DNA from: Anaspis maculata
Taxonomy: Eukaryota; Arthropoda; Insecta; Coleoptera; Scraptiidae
DNA: 64,000 nt
Direction of reading: 5' to 3'
Assembly: GCA_949128115.1 (NCBI GenBank)
Contig: OX421966.1
Span: 558,001 to 622,000, forward strand
Shown: one piece after another, positions 21,334 through 34,530 of the stretch
How positions within the stretch are numbered: the first letter of the stretch is position 1
Layout of the letters: each line of letters begins with the position of its first letter
Translations under genes and position numbers: made by a program
The notes under the pieces: model-generated
Seen by the model: only the letters and a program-made list of their open reading frames with translations
Database searches by the model: none
Told to the model about the DNA's origin: nothing

Positions 21334-23058
21334 ATGAAGTGTGTGACAATACTGTTTGTATTATTCGCCTGGTTTTGCTCAGGAACTGAGGCACTTTGTA
21401 AAGAATCATCCTCGGAATCTTCCATCGGTCAACAGAATGGTGTCATTACATGTTCCGGTATATCTCAATCTGACGTAAATTCAGCAACGTTGAACCATGA
21501 TCACTTTGGAAATCCGGCTATAACATTGGAAATTGTGGAATCAAACATCACCCAGTTGCATCCGTTATTTCTGTCAAATTTTGCAGGAGCTGAAAAGCTC
21601 ACCAAGCTGGCGTTAACGAATATTCACATCAAAGAAGTAGAGCCAAAGACGTTTGCAAACCTAAGCAATTTGAGCCAGTTGGATTTGAGTGAAAATGAAA
21701 TTGTTACTTTGAAAAATGACACTTTTCAAGGGCTAAACAATTTACAAAAGCTAGATCTGAATGCAAATGGAATTTCTATTATTGAAAGCAGTGCTTTGAG
21801 AGGGATGCCTAAACTGAATGTATTGTATCTAGATAACAACAATTTAAAAAATATACCAGTTGGAGCATTTCAAGGCTTGAACAGCTTGAAAATTCTATCG
21901 TTGTACATAAATAAAATTGAAGTTCTTGAAACTAATCTTTTTGAAGGGCTGAACAGTTTGGAAGAGTTGGATCTCACTGAAAATGCGATTTCTGTTATCG
22001 AAACAGGTGCTTTGCAAAAAATATCAAAATTGGAGTGTTTAAAATTACAAGGCAACTTTTTAAAAAATATACCAGGAAACCTTTTTGAAGGACTGAACAA
22101 TTTACAGAAGCTGTATCTACAATATAATAAAATTTCTGTTATCGAAAGAAGTGCTTTGGGAGGAATGACTGAATTGGAAGAATTAGACTTGGACGCCAAC
22201 AATTTGAGGAACATACCAGTTGGGACATTTCAAAACCTCAGCCGCTTGAAAACTTTAAGCTTGAACACGAATAAAATTGTTGTTCTTGAAAGTAATCTAT
22301 TCGAAGGGCTCAACGATTTGGAAGAGTTAGATCTCGGCAAAAATGAAATTTCTGTTATCGAAAAAGGTGCTATGCAGAAAATACCAAAATTAAAGTTCTT
22401 ACGCTTAGAATACAACCGTTTGAAAAGAATACCAGTTGATGCGTTCCAAAATTTGAGAAGCTTGATTATTCTGGATTTGTCCAAAAACGAAATTGAAGTT
22501 CTTGAAAACAATACATTTGAAGATCTGAACAGTTTAGATACGCTTGATCTGAAGGAAAATTCAGTTTCTCTGATTGAAAGGAGTGCTTTGAAAGGAATGT
22601 CAAATTTGTCCTCTTTATTGTTGGAAAACAACCAGTTGAGAAATATTCCAGTTGGTGCATTTCAAGGTATGAGCCAGTTGCATACGTTAGTTTTGTCAAA
22701 GAATGAAATTCTTGCCATCAAAAATGGTTCTTTTGAAGGACTGGATAATCTACACGTACTACATCTGGATAAAAACAAAATTTCTGTTATGGAAGGAGGT
22801 GCCTTCAGAGAGGTTTCAGAATTATTGAAATTATACTTGCACAGCAACCGTTTGGAAACTATACCGGTTGATGCGTTCCAGAGCTTGAGCAACTTACGTG
22901 TTTTGACCTTGTTTCGCAACGCAATTAAACAGTTACAACCTGGAACCTTCAGCAATTTGACCAGGTTGCAAGAGCTGGATCTGAAAGAGAATGGAATTTC
23001 TCTTTTTGGAAGTGACGGCTTGGAAGGATTGCCACAGTCTGTTCAAGTTTACTTTTGA
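21334..23058 (+). CDS. Secreted LRR protein, copy D (20 LRRs)
   Basis: 574 residues; ATG 21334 follows acceptor GTTTCAG (ends 21327) by six bases. Signal peptide MKCVTILFVLFAWFCSGTEA, residues 1-20, then a Cys cap. It has 20 LRRs of 24 residues against 15 in copy C, and the difference (123 residues) is close to five repeats. The joint is visible: the seventh LRR starts like the LKNIP type but ends GNLFEGLNNL, as expected from unequal crossing-over between out-of-register repeats. Copy A carries the same joint. The remaining repeats keep the three-type order, and the C-terminus has the GSDGLEGLP motif. Secreted, no anchor. The frame is intact; function beyond protein binding is unknown. Confidence 0.93.
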   Translation: MKCVTILFVLFAWFCSGTEALCKESSSESSIGQQNGVITCSGISQSDVNSATLNHDHFGNPAITLEIVESNITQLHPLFLSNFAGAEKLTKLALTNIHIKEVEPKTFANLSNLSQLDLSENEIVTLKNDTFQGLNNLQKLDLNANGISIIESSALRGMPKLNVLYLDNNNLKNIPVGAFQGLNSLKILSLYINKIEVLETNLFEGLNSLEELDLTENAISVIETGALQKISKLECLKLQGNFLKNIPGNLFEGLNNLQKLYLQYNKISVIERSALGGMTELEELDLDANNLRNIPVGTFQNLSRLKTLSLNTNKIVVLESNLFEGLNDLEELDLGKNEISVIEKGAMQKIPKLKFLRLEYNRLKRIPVDAFQNLRSLIILDLSKNEIEVLENNTFEDLNSLDTLDLKENSVSLIERSALKGMSNLSSLLLENNQLRNIPVGAFQGMSQLHTLVLSKNEILAIKNGSFEGLDNLHVLHLDKNKISVMEGGAFREVSELLKLYLHSNRLETIPVDAFQSLSNLRVLTLFRNAIKQLQPGTFSNLTRLQELDLKENGISLFGSDGLEGLPQSVQVYF

Positions 23059-23350
23059 AACAAAACGTTCCGGAATATACCATGGTTCTTCAATTCTTGA
23101 AAATTTCACAAACTTCACACTTCTACCCAAATGCAATTCAACAATAATTTTAGTCTGGATCATTCACTCAAAACGTCTGCGAAAATTGCATCTGCAGCAT
23201 AACAAACACGGAATTATTCATAACTAGACACATCCAACATCCAATCAACCAACTGTCCTAAATGTTAACAACTGGCCTGCAACGACTCTCAAAGCATTGC
23301 AAATCGAATTCCTGTAGGCGCGACGATTATAATATGAAACTTCCAATGGA
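23059..23350 (+). other. Conserved 3' flank of LRR copy D (short)
   Basis: Matches the first ~290 bp of the flank of copy A (CAAAACGT..GGAATATACCAT, CTGCGAAAATTGCATCTGCA). Homology stops near AACTTCCAATGGAGGACTGC, where unrelated sequence begins. Confidence 0.6.
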
Positions 23351-24240
23351 GGACTGCATTTATTCATTTTATTCACATTATTATTATACTTCATGGTTGG
23401 ACACGAATAAATAAATGGAATAATTGAATTGCGTACAATCTTTATTATGAATGTTCAGCTGTTGGAGCCCAAGTACCGTCTCAATGTCAGATTTAATTGA
23501 ATTTCAAGAAGTAAGTTACCTAGACTGTCCTACCTGTGAAGGTGTTTTCAAATTGACTCAGCTGTTCATCTCTATGTGGTCAACCCTTTCAAATAACTGA
23601 GCTTTAGTCAGTGGGTTGAAGTCTCAAGTTCAGAAGAATTAGAAGTGAGCCCCCACGAGATGTCCGGAGCCTACTAGAGTGACGCTGTCTCCACAAAGGA
23701 CCGGGTGAGATGTCACCATGAACCAAGGCTGAACAAAGGCAACAATTACTCAACCAAAGAAGGTAGTCGACTGGTAGTTGCCGCCGACAGGACGGAATTG
23801 ACGCGACCGATCTGAAAAGGTGCTCGCTTGTCAAAGACTAATTCCGGACCCTGGCTACCGTGAGCGTCGTGACGAGATAGACCTTAGACCGGAAAATGGC
23901 TTCAAAATTCATCTCTAAAAGTCGGTTTTTATCGAGGTTTTTATCTATCATTGGTGACCAAGTCATAAAGGGGACCCGAAGCCGCACACTATACAGTTAC
24001 GATTTTACCACTCCACCATTTTCTTCTTTACACATATCTGAGTTCATCCAGGTGAGAAAAAATGCGTTTCACTCACGTTAACTATTTCATTTTCGCAATC
24101 GAACATTGCTCACTTTCCTCGTCTGTCACCATGATAGCCATTCTATTCTCGCTGTTCTTTTTCTAACAATTGACGTTTCATTCACACCCCTGTCGACGAC
24201 TGAAAGCTAGCCGACAGCTGTTAAACGACATTGCTCCTTG
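23351..24240. other. Intergenic DNA, partly GC-richer, nothing recognised
   Basis: Bases 23640-23900 are clearly richer in G+C than their surroundings and could belong to a mobile element, but no reverse transcriptase, transposase or RNA gene can be seen. Confidence 0.4.
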
Positions 24241-25626
24241 GAGGTTATTGTGCCTTCCAAAATGTATGTGGTGAAGATGAAATTCTAATTATGGAGTTGA
24301 TGTATTCAGTGCGACTCCCACTCCTGGTTTAAAACATCAAACAGAACACGTGCCATAAAATTGAACAATTCAGCAGAATGCTTACAAAGGAGTTGATGAT
24401 TTTTGTGAAACTCTCACCATGTGATTCACCTGAATTTCCCCGACACTGTTGATGAGTTTGGCAAAACTGAGCACAAACACCGCCCACTATGTGGTGATGA
24501 ATTTAAAAGAAGTTCTGGGACGAAGTTGATGAATGGAGCAAAATTCTCACTTTAAATAATACATCCAGCAGAAGTTTTGCTATGGATGATAAATTCAGGT
24601 AAATTCTCACACTTGAAATTTGCTGAGTACTGCAAAGATGAGCGCACAGTTTAACTTTTCAATTGATGAATTCTGAGTAGATCACGTTATGAGGTGGTAG
24701 CTTTTGGTGAGACTTACACCGCCAATTCCATGAATTCAGCTCAATATTTTGCTATGGGATTGCTGAATTCAGCATATTTTTCACTGTAAAGTTGATAAAT
24801 TGGAATATCAGCACCAGCTGATGAATCCAATGTTATCTTTTGCCAGAGCTTGACCACTTCAGCGCAAATGGAATTCTCAGTATGAAATTGAGGAATTTAA
24901 GAACATTTCCACTAGAAACTTGAATAATTTGGTGGATCCTTCACCATAAGGTTGATGAATTCAGCACCGTTCTCGCTATGGAATGATGAACTTGAATGAG
25001 AAAGTTGCTCTACATATTGATACAACAAATTCGATCATTTTAAGCAATTCCTCACAGAACAATTGATGGCTTGAGGACAATTTGTGCTGAAAATTTATAA
25101 ATTTCAAAAATAAGGTCACATCACAGTTTTCACAATTTCTGGGGAATTTTCGTTCAATGTTTGGTAAGGAATCGATGGATCCAGAAGAATGCTCACCATC
25201 ACCTCGATGAGTTTCGTGGGAATTCCACATGATTGATGAATTCAACAAAACTCACCACACAGTTATTATATTCAGCAAAGCAATAGCTATCAAATTGAAT
25301 AATTCAGAGCAATTCATGCTGCAGGTTGGTGAATTTGCATCAAATAAGGTTGTTGAATTCAGCGCAACTATCGCTATAGTGTGATGAATTTTGAGAAAGT
25401 CTCGCTCTAAAGTTGATGACGTGAACGGGAGTTCCACTATGAATCAATTGAATAATTACAAATCTGGCTAATGAGTGGATTTGGAAGAGTTCTCGCAATA
25501 AAATTGATGATTCTGTGCAAAAAGTCTCCACGCGATGAATTGAGCCAAATTTTAACTGACTATGAAGTATCTTGCTACATAAGTGATCATGTAAGTGGAA
25601 CTTTCACTACTAAATTATTGAATCTA
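24241..25626. repeat. Diverged ~34-bp monomer region beside the satellite
   Basis: Repeated GTTGATGAATTCAGC..AATTCTCACTA phrases at about 34-bp spacing, each strongly diverged and with no long-range order. It grades directly into the ordered 570-bp array and probably represents the older monomer form. Confidence 0.65.
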
Positions 25627-28600
25627 GCACAATTTCAGCTATCAAGTTGATGAATTGGAATATCCGAAGGAATATCATTTTGACTGTGATGAGTTTCGAG
25701 AGATCTTAGTTGAAAAATTGATAGTCTCGACGATGGCGAGTGTTGAATTTGAAGGAAGTCTTGTCAAAAAGTATGATTCAAGCAGGATTCTAATTTTGCA
25801 ATGGAAAAGTTGAATTTTAGGCTATTCTCACAGGGAAAATCAAGTGATCACTCAAAAATAATGAATAATTCTTGCACATTAATTGATGAATTCGAAGGAA
25901 TTTGCGATATAAACTCGAGGGCTTCAGTGAGAGCTTTAGTAGAAAATCTCTTTCCAGATTTATTGATTGAGGCTAATCTCTTGGTACGAAATTGATGAAT
26001 CCAGCTAAATTCTCGCTATTTGGTTGACAAAGTGTGAAACTGTCTGTATAAAGTTGATGAATCCAGTGTAATCTTCGCTAGAAGTTGAGGCTCCTAACAA
26101 AGACGAAGTTTTTACAATGAAGTTGATAAATTCAGTGGAATTCTTAGTACAAAGCTTGATCAGTTGGTGGATCCTTCACTACAAAGTTGATATATTTAGC
26201 ACAATTTCAGCTATTAAGTTGATGAATTGGAATATCCGAAGGAATATCATTTGGACTGATGAGTTTCGAGAGATCTTAGTTGAAAAATTGATAGTCTCGA
26301 CGACGGCGAGTGTTGAATTTGAAGGAAGTCTTGTCAAAAAATATGATTCAAGCAGGATTCTCATTTTGCAATAGAAATGTTGAATTTGAGGCTATTCTCA
26401 CAGGAAAAATTCAGTGATCACTGGAAAATAATGAATATTTTTTGCTCAGGAATTGATGAATTTGAAGGAATTTGCGATATAAACTCGAGGGCTTTAGTGA
26501 GAGCTTTAGTAGAAAATCTCTTTCCAGACTTATTGATTGAGGCTAAATTCTTGATACAAAATTGATGAGTCCGGCTAAATTCTCGCTATTTGGTTGACAA
26601 AGTGTGAGACTGGCTGTATACAGTTGATGAATTCAGTGTAATCTTTGTTAGAAGTTGAGACTCCCAACAAAATAGTAGTTTTTACAATGAAGTTGATAAA
26701 TTCAGTGAAATTCTTAGTACAAAGCTCGATCAGTTGGTGGATCCTTCACTACAAAGTTGATATATTCAGCACAATTTCAGCTATTAAGTTGATGAATTGG
26801 AATATCCAAGGGAATATCGTTTTGACTGTGATGAGTTTCGAGAGATCTGAGTTGAAAAATTGATAGTCTCGACGATGGCGAGTGTTGAATTTGAAGGAAG
26901 TCTTGTCAAAAATTATGATTCAAGCAGGACTCCAATTTTGCAATGGGAAAGTTGAACTTGAGGCTATTCTCACAGGAAAAATTGAGTGATCACTGAAAAA
27001 TAATGAATATCTTTCGCTCATGAATTGATGAATTTGAAGGAATTTGCGATATAAACTCGAGGGCTTTAGTGAGAGCTTTAGTAGGAAATCTCTTCCCAGA
27101 TTTATTGATTGAGGCTAAATTCTTGATACGAAATTGATGAATCCAGCTGAATTCTCGCTATTCGGTTGACAAAGTGTGAAACTGGCTGTATGAAATTGAT
27201 GAATTCAGTGTGATCTTCGCTAGAAGTTGAGGCTCCTAACAAAGACGAAGTTTTCACAATGAAGTTGATAGATTCAGTGAAATTCTTAGTACAAAGCTCG
27301 ATCAGTTGGTGGACCCTTTATCACAATGTTGATATATTTAGCACAATTTCAGCTATCAAGTTGATGAATTGGAATATCCGAGGGAATATCATTTTGACTG
27401 ATTAGTTCCGAGAGATCTTAGTTGAAAAATTGATAGTCTCGACGATGGCGAGTGTTGAATTTTAAGGAAGTTTTGTCAAAAAATATGATTCAAGCAGGAT
27501 TCTAATTTTGCAATGGGAATGTTGAATCAGATGCTATTCTCACAGGAAAAATTAAGTGATCACTGGAAAAAAATCAATATTTTTTGCTCATAAATTGATG
27601 AATTTGAAAGAATTTGCGATATAAACTCGAGCGGTTTAGTGAGAGCTTCAGTAGAAAATCTCTTTCCAGATTTATTGATTGAGGCTAAATTCTCGATACG
27701 AAATTGATGAATCCAGCTAAATTCTCGCTATTTGGTTGATAAAGTGTGGAACTGGCTGTATAAAGTTGATGAATTCAGTGTAATCTTTGCTAGAAGTTGA
27801 GACTCCTAACAAAGACGAAGTTTTTACAATGAAGTTGATAAATTCAGTGAAATTCTTAGTACAAAGCTCGATCAGTTGGTGGATCCTTCACTACAAAGTT
27901 GATATATTCAGCACAATTTCAGCTATTATGTTGATGAATTGGAATATCCAAGGGAATATCGTTTTGACTGTGATGAGTTTCGAGAGATCTAAGTTGAAAA
28001 ATTGATAGTCTCGACGATGACGAGTGTTGAATTTGAAGGAAGTCTTGTCAAAAAATATGATTCATGCAGGATTCTAATTTTGCAATGGAAATGTTGAATT
28101 TGAGGCTATTCTCACAGGAAAAATTTAGTGATCACTGAAAAAAAATGAATATTTTGTGCTCATGAATTGATGAATTTGAAGAAATTTGCGATATAAACTC
28201 GAGGGCTCCAGTGAGAGCTTTAGTAGAAAGTCTCTTCCCAGACTTATTGATTGAGGCTAACTTCTCGATACGAAATTGATGAATCCAGCTAAATTCTCGC
28301 TATTTAGTTGACAAAGTGTGAAACTGGCTGTATGAAGTTGATGAATCCAGTGTAATCTTTGCTGGAAGTTGAGGCTCCTAACAAAGACAAAGTTTCTACA
28401 ATGAAGTTGATTAATTCAGTAGAATTCTTAGTACAAAGCTTGATCAGTTGGTAGATCCTTCACTACAAAGTTGATATATTCAGCACAATTTCAGCTATTA
28501 AGTTGATGAATAGGAATATCCAAGGGAATATCATTTTGACTGATGAGTTTTGAGAGATCTTAGTTGAAAAATTGATAGTCTCGACGATGGCGAGTGTTGA

Positions 28601-31600
28601 ATTTGGAGGAAGTCTTGTCAAAAAATATGATTCAAGCAGGATTCTAATTTTGCAATGGAAATGTTGTATTAGAGACTTTTTTCACAGAAAAAATAAAAAG
28701 GTCGCTGGAAAATAATGAATATTTTTGGCTCATGAATTGATGAATTTGAAGGAATTTGCGATATGAACTCGAGGGCTTCAGTGAGAGCTTCACTAGAGAA
28801 TCTCTCTCCAGATTTATTGATTGAGGCTAAATTCTTGATACGAAATTGATGGATCCAGCTTAATTCTCGCTATTTGGTTGACAAAGTGTGAAACTGGTAG
28901 TATAAAGTTGATGAATCCAGTGTAATCTTCGCTAGAAGTTGAGGCTCCTAACAAAGATGACATTCTTACAATGAAGTTGATAAATTCAGTGAAATTCTCA
29001 GTACAAAGCTCGATTAGTTGGTGGATCCTCCACTACAAATTGGATATATTTGGCACAATTTCAGCTATCAAGTTGATAAATTGGAATATCCGAGGGAATA
29101 TCATTTTGACTGTGATGAGTTCCGAGAGATCTTAGTTGAAAAATTGATAGTCTCGACGATGGCGAATGTTGAATTTGAAGGAAGTTTTGTCAAAAAATAT
29201 GATTCAAACAGGATTCTAATTTTGCAATGGGAATGTTGAATTTGAGGCTATTTTCACAGGAAAAATTAAGTGATCACTGAAAAATAATAAATATTTATGC
29301 TCATGAATTGATGAATTTGAAGGAATTTGTGATTCAAACTTGAGGGCTTTAGTGAGAGCTTTAGTAGAAAATCTCTTTTCAGATTTATTGATTGAGGGTG
29401 AATTCTTGATACGAAATTGATAAATCCAGTAAATTCTCGCTATTTGATTGACAAAGTGTGAAACTGGCTGTATAAAGTTAATTAATCAAGTGTAATCTTC
29501 GCTAGAAGTTGAGGCTCCTAACAAAGACGAGGTTCTTACAATAAAGTTGATAAATTCAGTGTAATTCTCAGTACAAAGCTCGATCAGTTGGTGGATCTTT
29601 CACTACAAAGTAGATATATTCAGCACAATTCCAGCTCTTATGTTGATGAATTGGAATTTCCGAGGAAATATCATTTTGACTGATAAGTTCCAAGAGATCT
29701 TGGTTGAAAAATTGATAGTCTTGACGATGGCAAGTGTTTAATTTGAAGTAAGTCTTGTCAAAAAATATGATTCAAGCTGAATTCTGATTTTGCAATAGGA
29801 ATGTTGAGTTAGAGGCTATTCTCACAGGAAAAATTAAGTGATCACTGAAAAATAATGGATATTTTTTGCTCATGAATTGATGAATTTGAAAGAATTTCCG
29901 ATATAAACTCGAGGGCTTTAGTGAGAGCTTTAGTAGAAAATCTTTCTCCAGATTTATTGATTGAGGCTAAATTCTTGATACAAAATTGATAAATCCAGCT
30001 AAATTCTCGCTATTTGGTTGACAAAGTGTGAAACTGGCTGTATAAAGTTGATGAATTCAGTGTAATCTTCGCTAGAAGTTGAGGCTCCTAACAAAGACAA
30101 AGATTTTACAATGAAGTTGATAAATTCAGTGAAATTCTTAGTACAAAGCTCGATCAGTTGGTGGATCCTTTACAACAAAGCTGATATATTTAGCATAATT
30201 TCAGCTTTCAAGTTGATGAATTGGAATATCCGAGGGAATATCATTTTGACTGTGATGAGTTTCGAGAGATCTTAGTGGAAAAATTGATAGTCTCGACGAT
30301 GGCGAGTGTTGAATTTGAAAGAAGTCTTGTCAAAAAATATGATTCAAGCAGGATTTCAATTTTGCAATAGGAAAGTTGAATTTGAGGCTATTCTCACAAG
30401 AAAAATTAAGTGATCACTGAAAAATAATGAATATTTTTTGCTCATGAAAAATTGAATTTTAAGGAATTCGCGATATAAACTCGAGGGCTCTAGTGAAAGC
30501 TTTAGTGGAAAATCTCTTCCCAGATTTATTGATTAAGGCTAAATTCTTGATACGAAATTGATGAATCCGGCTAAATTCTCGCTATTTGGTTGACAAAGTG
30601 TGAAAATGGCTGTATAAAGTTGATGAATTCACTGTGATCTTCGCTAGAAGTTAAGGCTCCTAACAAAGACAAAGTTCTTACAATGAAGTTGATGAATTCA
30701 GTGAAATTCTTCGTACAAAGCTCGATCAGTTGGTGGATCCTTCACTACAAAGTTGATATACTTAGCACAATTTCAGCTGTTGAGTAAATGAATTGGAATA
30801 TCCGAGGAAATATTATTTTGACTGATGAGTTTCGAGAGATCTTAGTTGAAAAATTGATAGTCTAGACGATGGCGAGTGTTGAATTTGAAGGAAGTGTTGT
30901 CAAAAAATATGAGGCTATTCTCACAGGAAAAATTAAGTGATCACTGGAAAATAATCAATATTTTTTGCTCCTGAATTGATGAATTTGAAGGAATTTGCGA
31001 TATAAACTCGAGAGCTTTAGTAAGAGCTTAAGTAGGAAATCTCTTTCCAGATTTATTGATTGAGGCTAAATTCTTGATACGAAATTGATGATCCAGCTAA
31101 ATTCTCGCTATTTGGTTGACAAAGTGTGAAGCTGGCTATATAAAGTTGATGAATTCAGTGTAATCTTCGCTAGAAGTTGAGGCTTCCAACCAAGACGGAG
31201 TTTTTACAATGAAGTTGATGAATTCAGTGGAATTCTTAGTACAAAGCTCGATCAGTTGGTGGATCCCTCACTACAAAGTTGATATATTCAGCACAATTTT
31301 AGCTATTAAGTTGATGAATTAGAATATCCGAGGGAATATCATTTTGACCGATGAGTTTCGAGAGATCTTAGATGAAAAATTGATTGTCTCGACGATGGCG
31401 AGTGTTGAATTTGGATTAAGTCTTGTCAAAAATTATGATTCAAGCAGGATTCCAATTTTGCAAAGGAAAAGTTGAATTTGAGGCTATTCTCACAGGAAAA
31501 ATTGAGTGATCACTGAAAAATAATGAATATTTTTTGCTCATGAATTGATGAATTTGAAGGAATTTGCGATATAAACTCGAGGGCTTCAGTGAGAGCTTCA

Positions 31601-31872
31601 GTAGAGAATTTATTTCCAGATTTGTTGATTGAGGCAAAATTCTTGATACGAAATTGATGAATCCAGCTAAATTCTCGCTATTTGGTTGACAAAGTGTGAG
31701 ACTGGCTGTATTAAGTTAATGAATCCAGTGTAATCTTTGCTAGAAGTTGAGACTCCCAACAAAGACGAAGTTTTTACAATGAAGTTGATAAATTCAGTGA
31801 AATTCTTAGTACAAAGTTCGATCAGTTGGTGGATTCTCCACTACAAAGTTGATATATTCAGCACAATTTCCA
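25627..31872. repeat. Higher-order satellite, ~11 units of ~570 bp
   Basis: The anchor TACAATGAAGTTGATAAATT recurs at about 26113, 26681, 27253, 27820, 28396, 28963, 29533, 30104, 30674, 31205 and 31773: spacings of 567-576 bp except one of ~531, where a unit has lost about 40 bp (near 30910). Other anchors such as TCTCGACGATGGCGAGTGTT and ATATAAACTCGAGGGCTT repeat in phase. Units look roughly 90-95% alike. Inside each unit the ~34-bp GTTGATGAATTCAG motif is still visible. Open frames of 60-90 residues here are repeat by-products. Confidence 0.92.
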
Positions 31873-32500
31873 GTCTAAAGTGATGAGCTTCAAAACAGTC
31901 CTACAAAATTGATAAATTCCAGGGAATTTTCGATACAAGCTCGGATACAAGGCTAATGACTGGTGAGATTCCTGCCACAAAGTTGGTAGTTTGAGCAAAA
32001 TTTTTACTGTAAAATTGATCAATTCTGTTTCATTCCCACCAACGACTTGCTGAATTTAGAATAAGTTGCCCTCGTTTGATGATAAAATCGGGATTTTGTG
32101 TTGTCCTCTCCAACGAAAAAAGAAATATTAATTTAAATTTATTTTACTGAGTTTCTGCTACATCAGTAGGATGCCATTCTCAAAAGCCTAAAGGCAAATA
32201 AACAATCACGCCGAGTAGGCATGAATAACAAAAACTGTTATCTATGTGCAGATAACAAAGAAAATCGACGTTTGATGAGTCTCATAAAATATTCCCTCTA
32301 CAAGTTTGATGATTCTCCTCTTGAATATTTGACGAATTTGGCTTATTTCACGCTATGTTATGATGAATTCAGAGAAAGCTCGACACAAAAATGGGAAATT
32401 TCAAGAAACTTCCGTTACAAAGTTGATGACTTTAGCGAAATTTTTGCTACACGGCTGGCTCAACTTAGAAAGTTTCTCACCATAAAGTAAACAGTTTAGC
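31873..32500. repeat. Monomer DNA on the right side of the satellite
   Basis: Diverged motif phrases (AAAATTGATAAATTCC, ACAAAGTTGATGACTTTAGC) continue after the ordered array ends, mirroring the left side. Confidence 0.5.
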
Positions 32501-32504
32501 ACAG

Positions 32505-33109
32505 TGTGGGATTTCGCCTTATTTTGCCATATATAAATTAAAATGTATTTAATTAAATCAGCGCGCTGCATGGCTTTGAAATATTTAGTTTTAAAAAAAA
32601 TCCCCTTTCAACGAAACAGGCACAAAAATGCGAACTTGTGTTAACCCATGGTCGGGCAGTTTTGATGCGGTCACATTTGGGACTTTCGACGATAGTGTTG
32701 CCCGTCCTAAGACTGTAAATGGGTCGAGCGACGAGATTTTATTACTTTAAATGAGGGTGGCCTTTCCGTCTGCGGGCACAGAAGCGAGGAACTAGACCAG
32801 CACGGAGGCAGAAAGATGCGGGTAGTTTCTCGAAGAGGCTGTGTTGTGCGTGTGTTTTGTAGGTAAATATTAATTTTTGTTGTATTTTTTTTTGAATTAC
32901 TTGCGTATTCGTTTGTCGTTTTCTATTCGAATACTACTTGGTTTCGATTGATTATTCACTGCCAAATTAAATTAAATGTACGTTTTTTTTTATGAAAACA
33001 TGCGCTCACATCATTTTAAAGGCACGCACGGCGTTTTGATTGTAATAATTCAGTGTGACGTGTTTATTGCATTAACTTTGTCTGTTTGGATTTTATGTCA
33101 TAATTCTAT
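32505..33109. other. Left part of a large dispersed repeat, or unique DNA
   Basis: Precedes the segment duplicated at 41.6 kb and may belong to the same element. It holds a GC-richer stretch near 32700-32850 (TGGGTCGAGCGACGAG) and T-rich DNA; no protein family is recognised. Confidence 0.4.
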
Positions 33110-34530
33110 GGTCAGATCAGTAATTTTGTATGTAATTTGTTTTTCCTGTGTGCACTTGACTGTGATTTTGTGTCAAATTTTTGCTGAACGTCATTATCTG
33201 CGATATTTTTATGTCGTCATTTTTACGTACAGTTTTGTAGTCAACTCCTTTTTAATGTCAGTGCTGTCTCTTTGATCTGTCATAATCTTTGTGACAATAT
33301 TCAGAGCCCTCCGTCTGTTCCGGTTCTCAAATATTTATCCTTTTTGTTTGTTTATTTCGAATTACCCCCTGAGATTTTGCAAATGGCGCTTGCGAGTATG
33401 ATCGAGCCTTGATGCACCTATTTTACTAATATTTTCTTGAATACCGTGAAAGTCGTATTTCGTGTCATCACCCGCTTCCGCTCAACCTAACTTGACTGTT
33501 TTCAATGTTTTGTTTTGTACATGTGTCATTGGGTCCTACCGTCCAAGCAGGTTGTACGGTACTTTTGTTGGGGTGTCATGTTAATTGATTTTGCTTTGTT
33601 TGTTATGAGATGATTTTATGTCACCTGTCGGGGAATGGACTGGGACAGCAATAGCGGATACGTTTGATTGGTTGCAACTTAGTCGCTTGCGACTCGCGTA
33701 ACGAGGCAAATGTCAGCTTTTGTGGGTTAGGTTCTCTTTCAGTGTCCTCGAACACGGGATACGCCCACCGCCCCGCCATTTAGTATTATTTTGTAGTTAT
33801 ATTGTAGTGTTTTGTTTATTATGTCCTGTCTACTAACATGTCTTCAGTTGTTGTTTTTGTGTGTTTGTGTGAGTGTGGCGACCTTTTGTTTTGCGTATTA
33901 TGCGTTCCTTTGCGTTGCGTTGCGTTGCTTTGCGTTGCTTTGCGTTGCTTTGCGTTACTTTGCGTTGTGTTGCGTTACTTTGCGTTATTTGCTGCGTTGC
34001 GGTAGGGAGAACAAAGTCTCAGTGAGTTTTACATTTTGTCACAACATGTTTGAGAACCCTTTTCTTTGAGCTTAACTCAGTGGTTTCTTCGACTGGGTTC
34101 TTCCACATGAGTGCTCTTTTCCGAATCCGTCACTCTCCTTTTTCGTTGACTTGACGTTTGACATATTTTGTTGTGTTGTTTTTCAATTGTTTTATTATTT
34201 TGTTCGTATTGTCCATTTTGTTCATTTTGTCCACTTTGTACATTTTGTCCATTCTGTCAGTCACATGTTAGGTGTTTTGAGAAAAGAATCATAAAAGACT
34301 AATTTTGCACTTCATTTGTTTTGAGTAAATGTAATTTTCTGTGCAATGAGCGTGTTTCATTGAAGTCCACCTTGAACTCCACCTTCTTCCCCCTCGGGTC
34401 GTTTACCTCATGAACAAAAGCGGATCAAAGGGTTAAGACGCGAACAAAAAACGGGTACAACGAAGGGTTCCGATGATCAGAGGCCAAACACGTGAAATGT
34501 CACTGGGGGGAGGGGGGGCGTACCATTACA
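33110..34530. repeat. Dispersed ~1.4-kb repeat, copy 1
   Basis: Closely matches 41607-43095 from GGTCAGATCAGTAATTTTGT through to GGGGCGTACCA. It contains a short tract of TGCGTTGCTT-type repeats (33905-33985), CGCTTGCGACTCGCGTAACG (near 33683) and a conserved end with CCCCCTCGGGTCGTTTACCT (34390-34409). The open frame over the microsatellite is spurious. Possibly part of a mobile element; class not determined. Confidence 0.7.

Noticed and set aside
25801..29239. Repeated 60-90-codon frames (MKLINSVKFLVQS.. type)
   Set aside because: The same peptide recurs because the 570-bp satellite unit recurs; units differ by frameshifts, so there is no coding constraint.
25627..31872. CRISPR-like array
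   Set aside because: Units are 570 bp and continuous without spacer structure; the genome is eukaryotic.
33812..34069. 85-codon frame with hydrophobic start
   Set aside because: Runs into the microsatellite and has no counterpart preserved in the second copy of the repeat.
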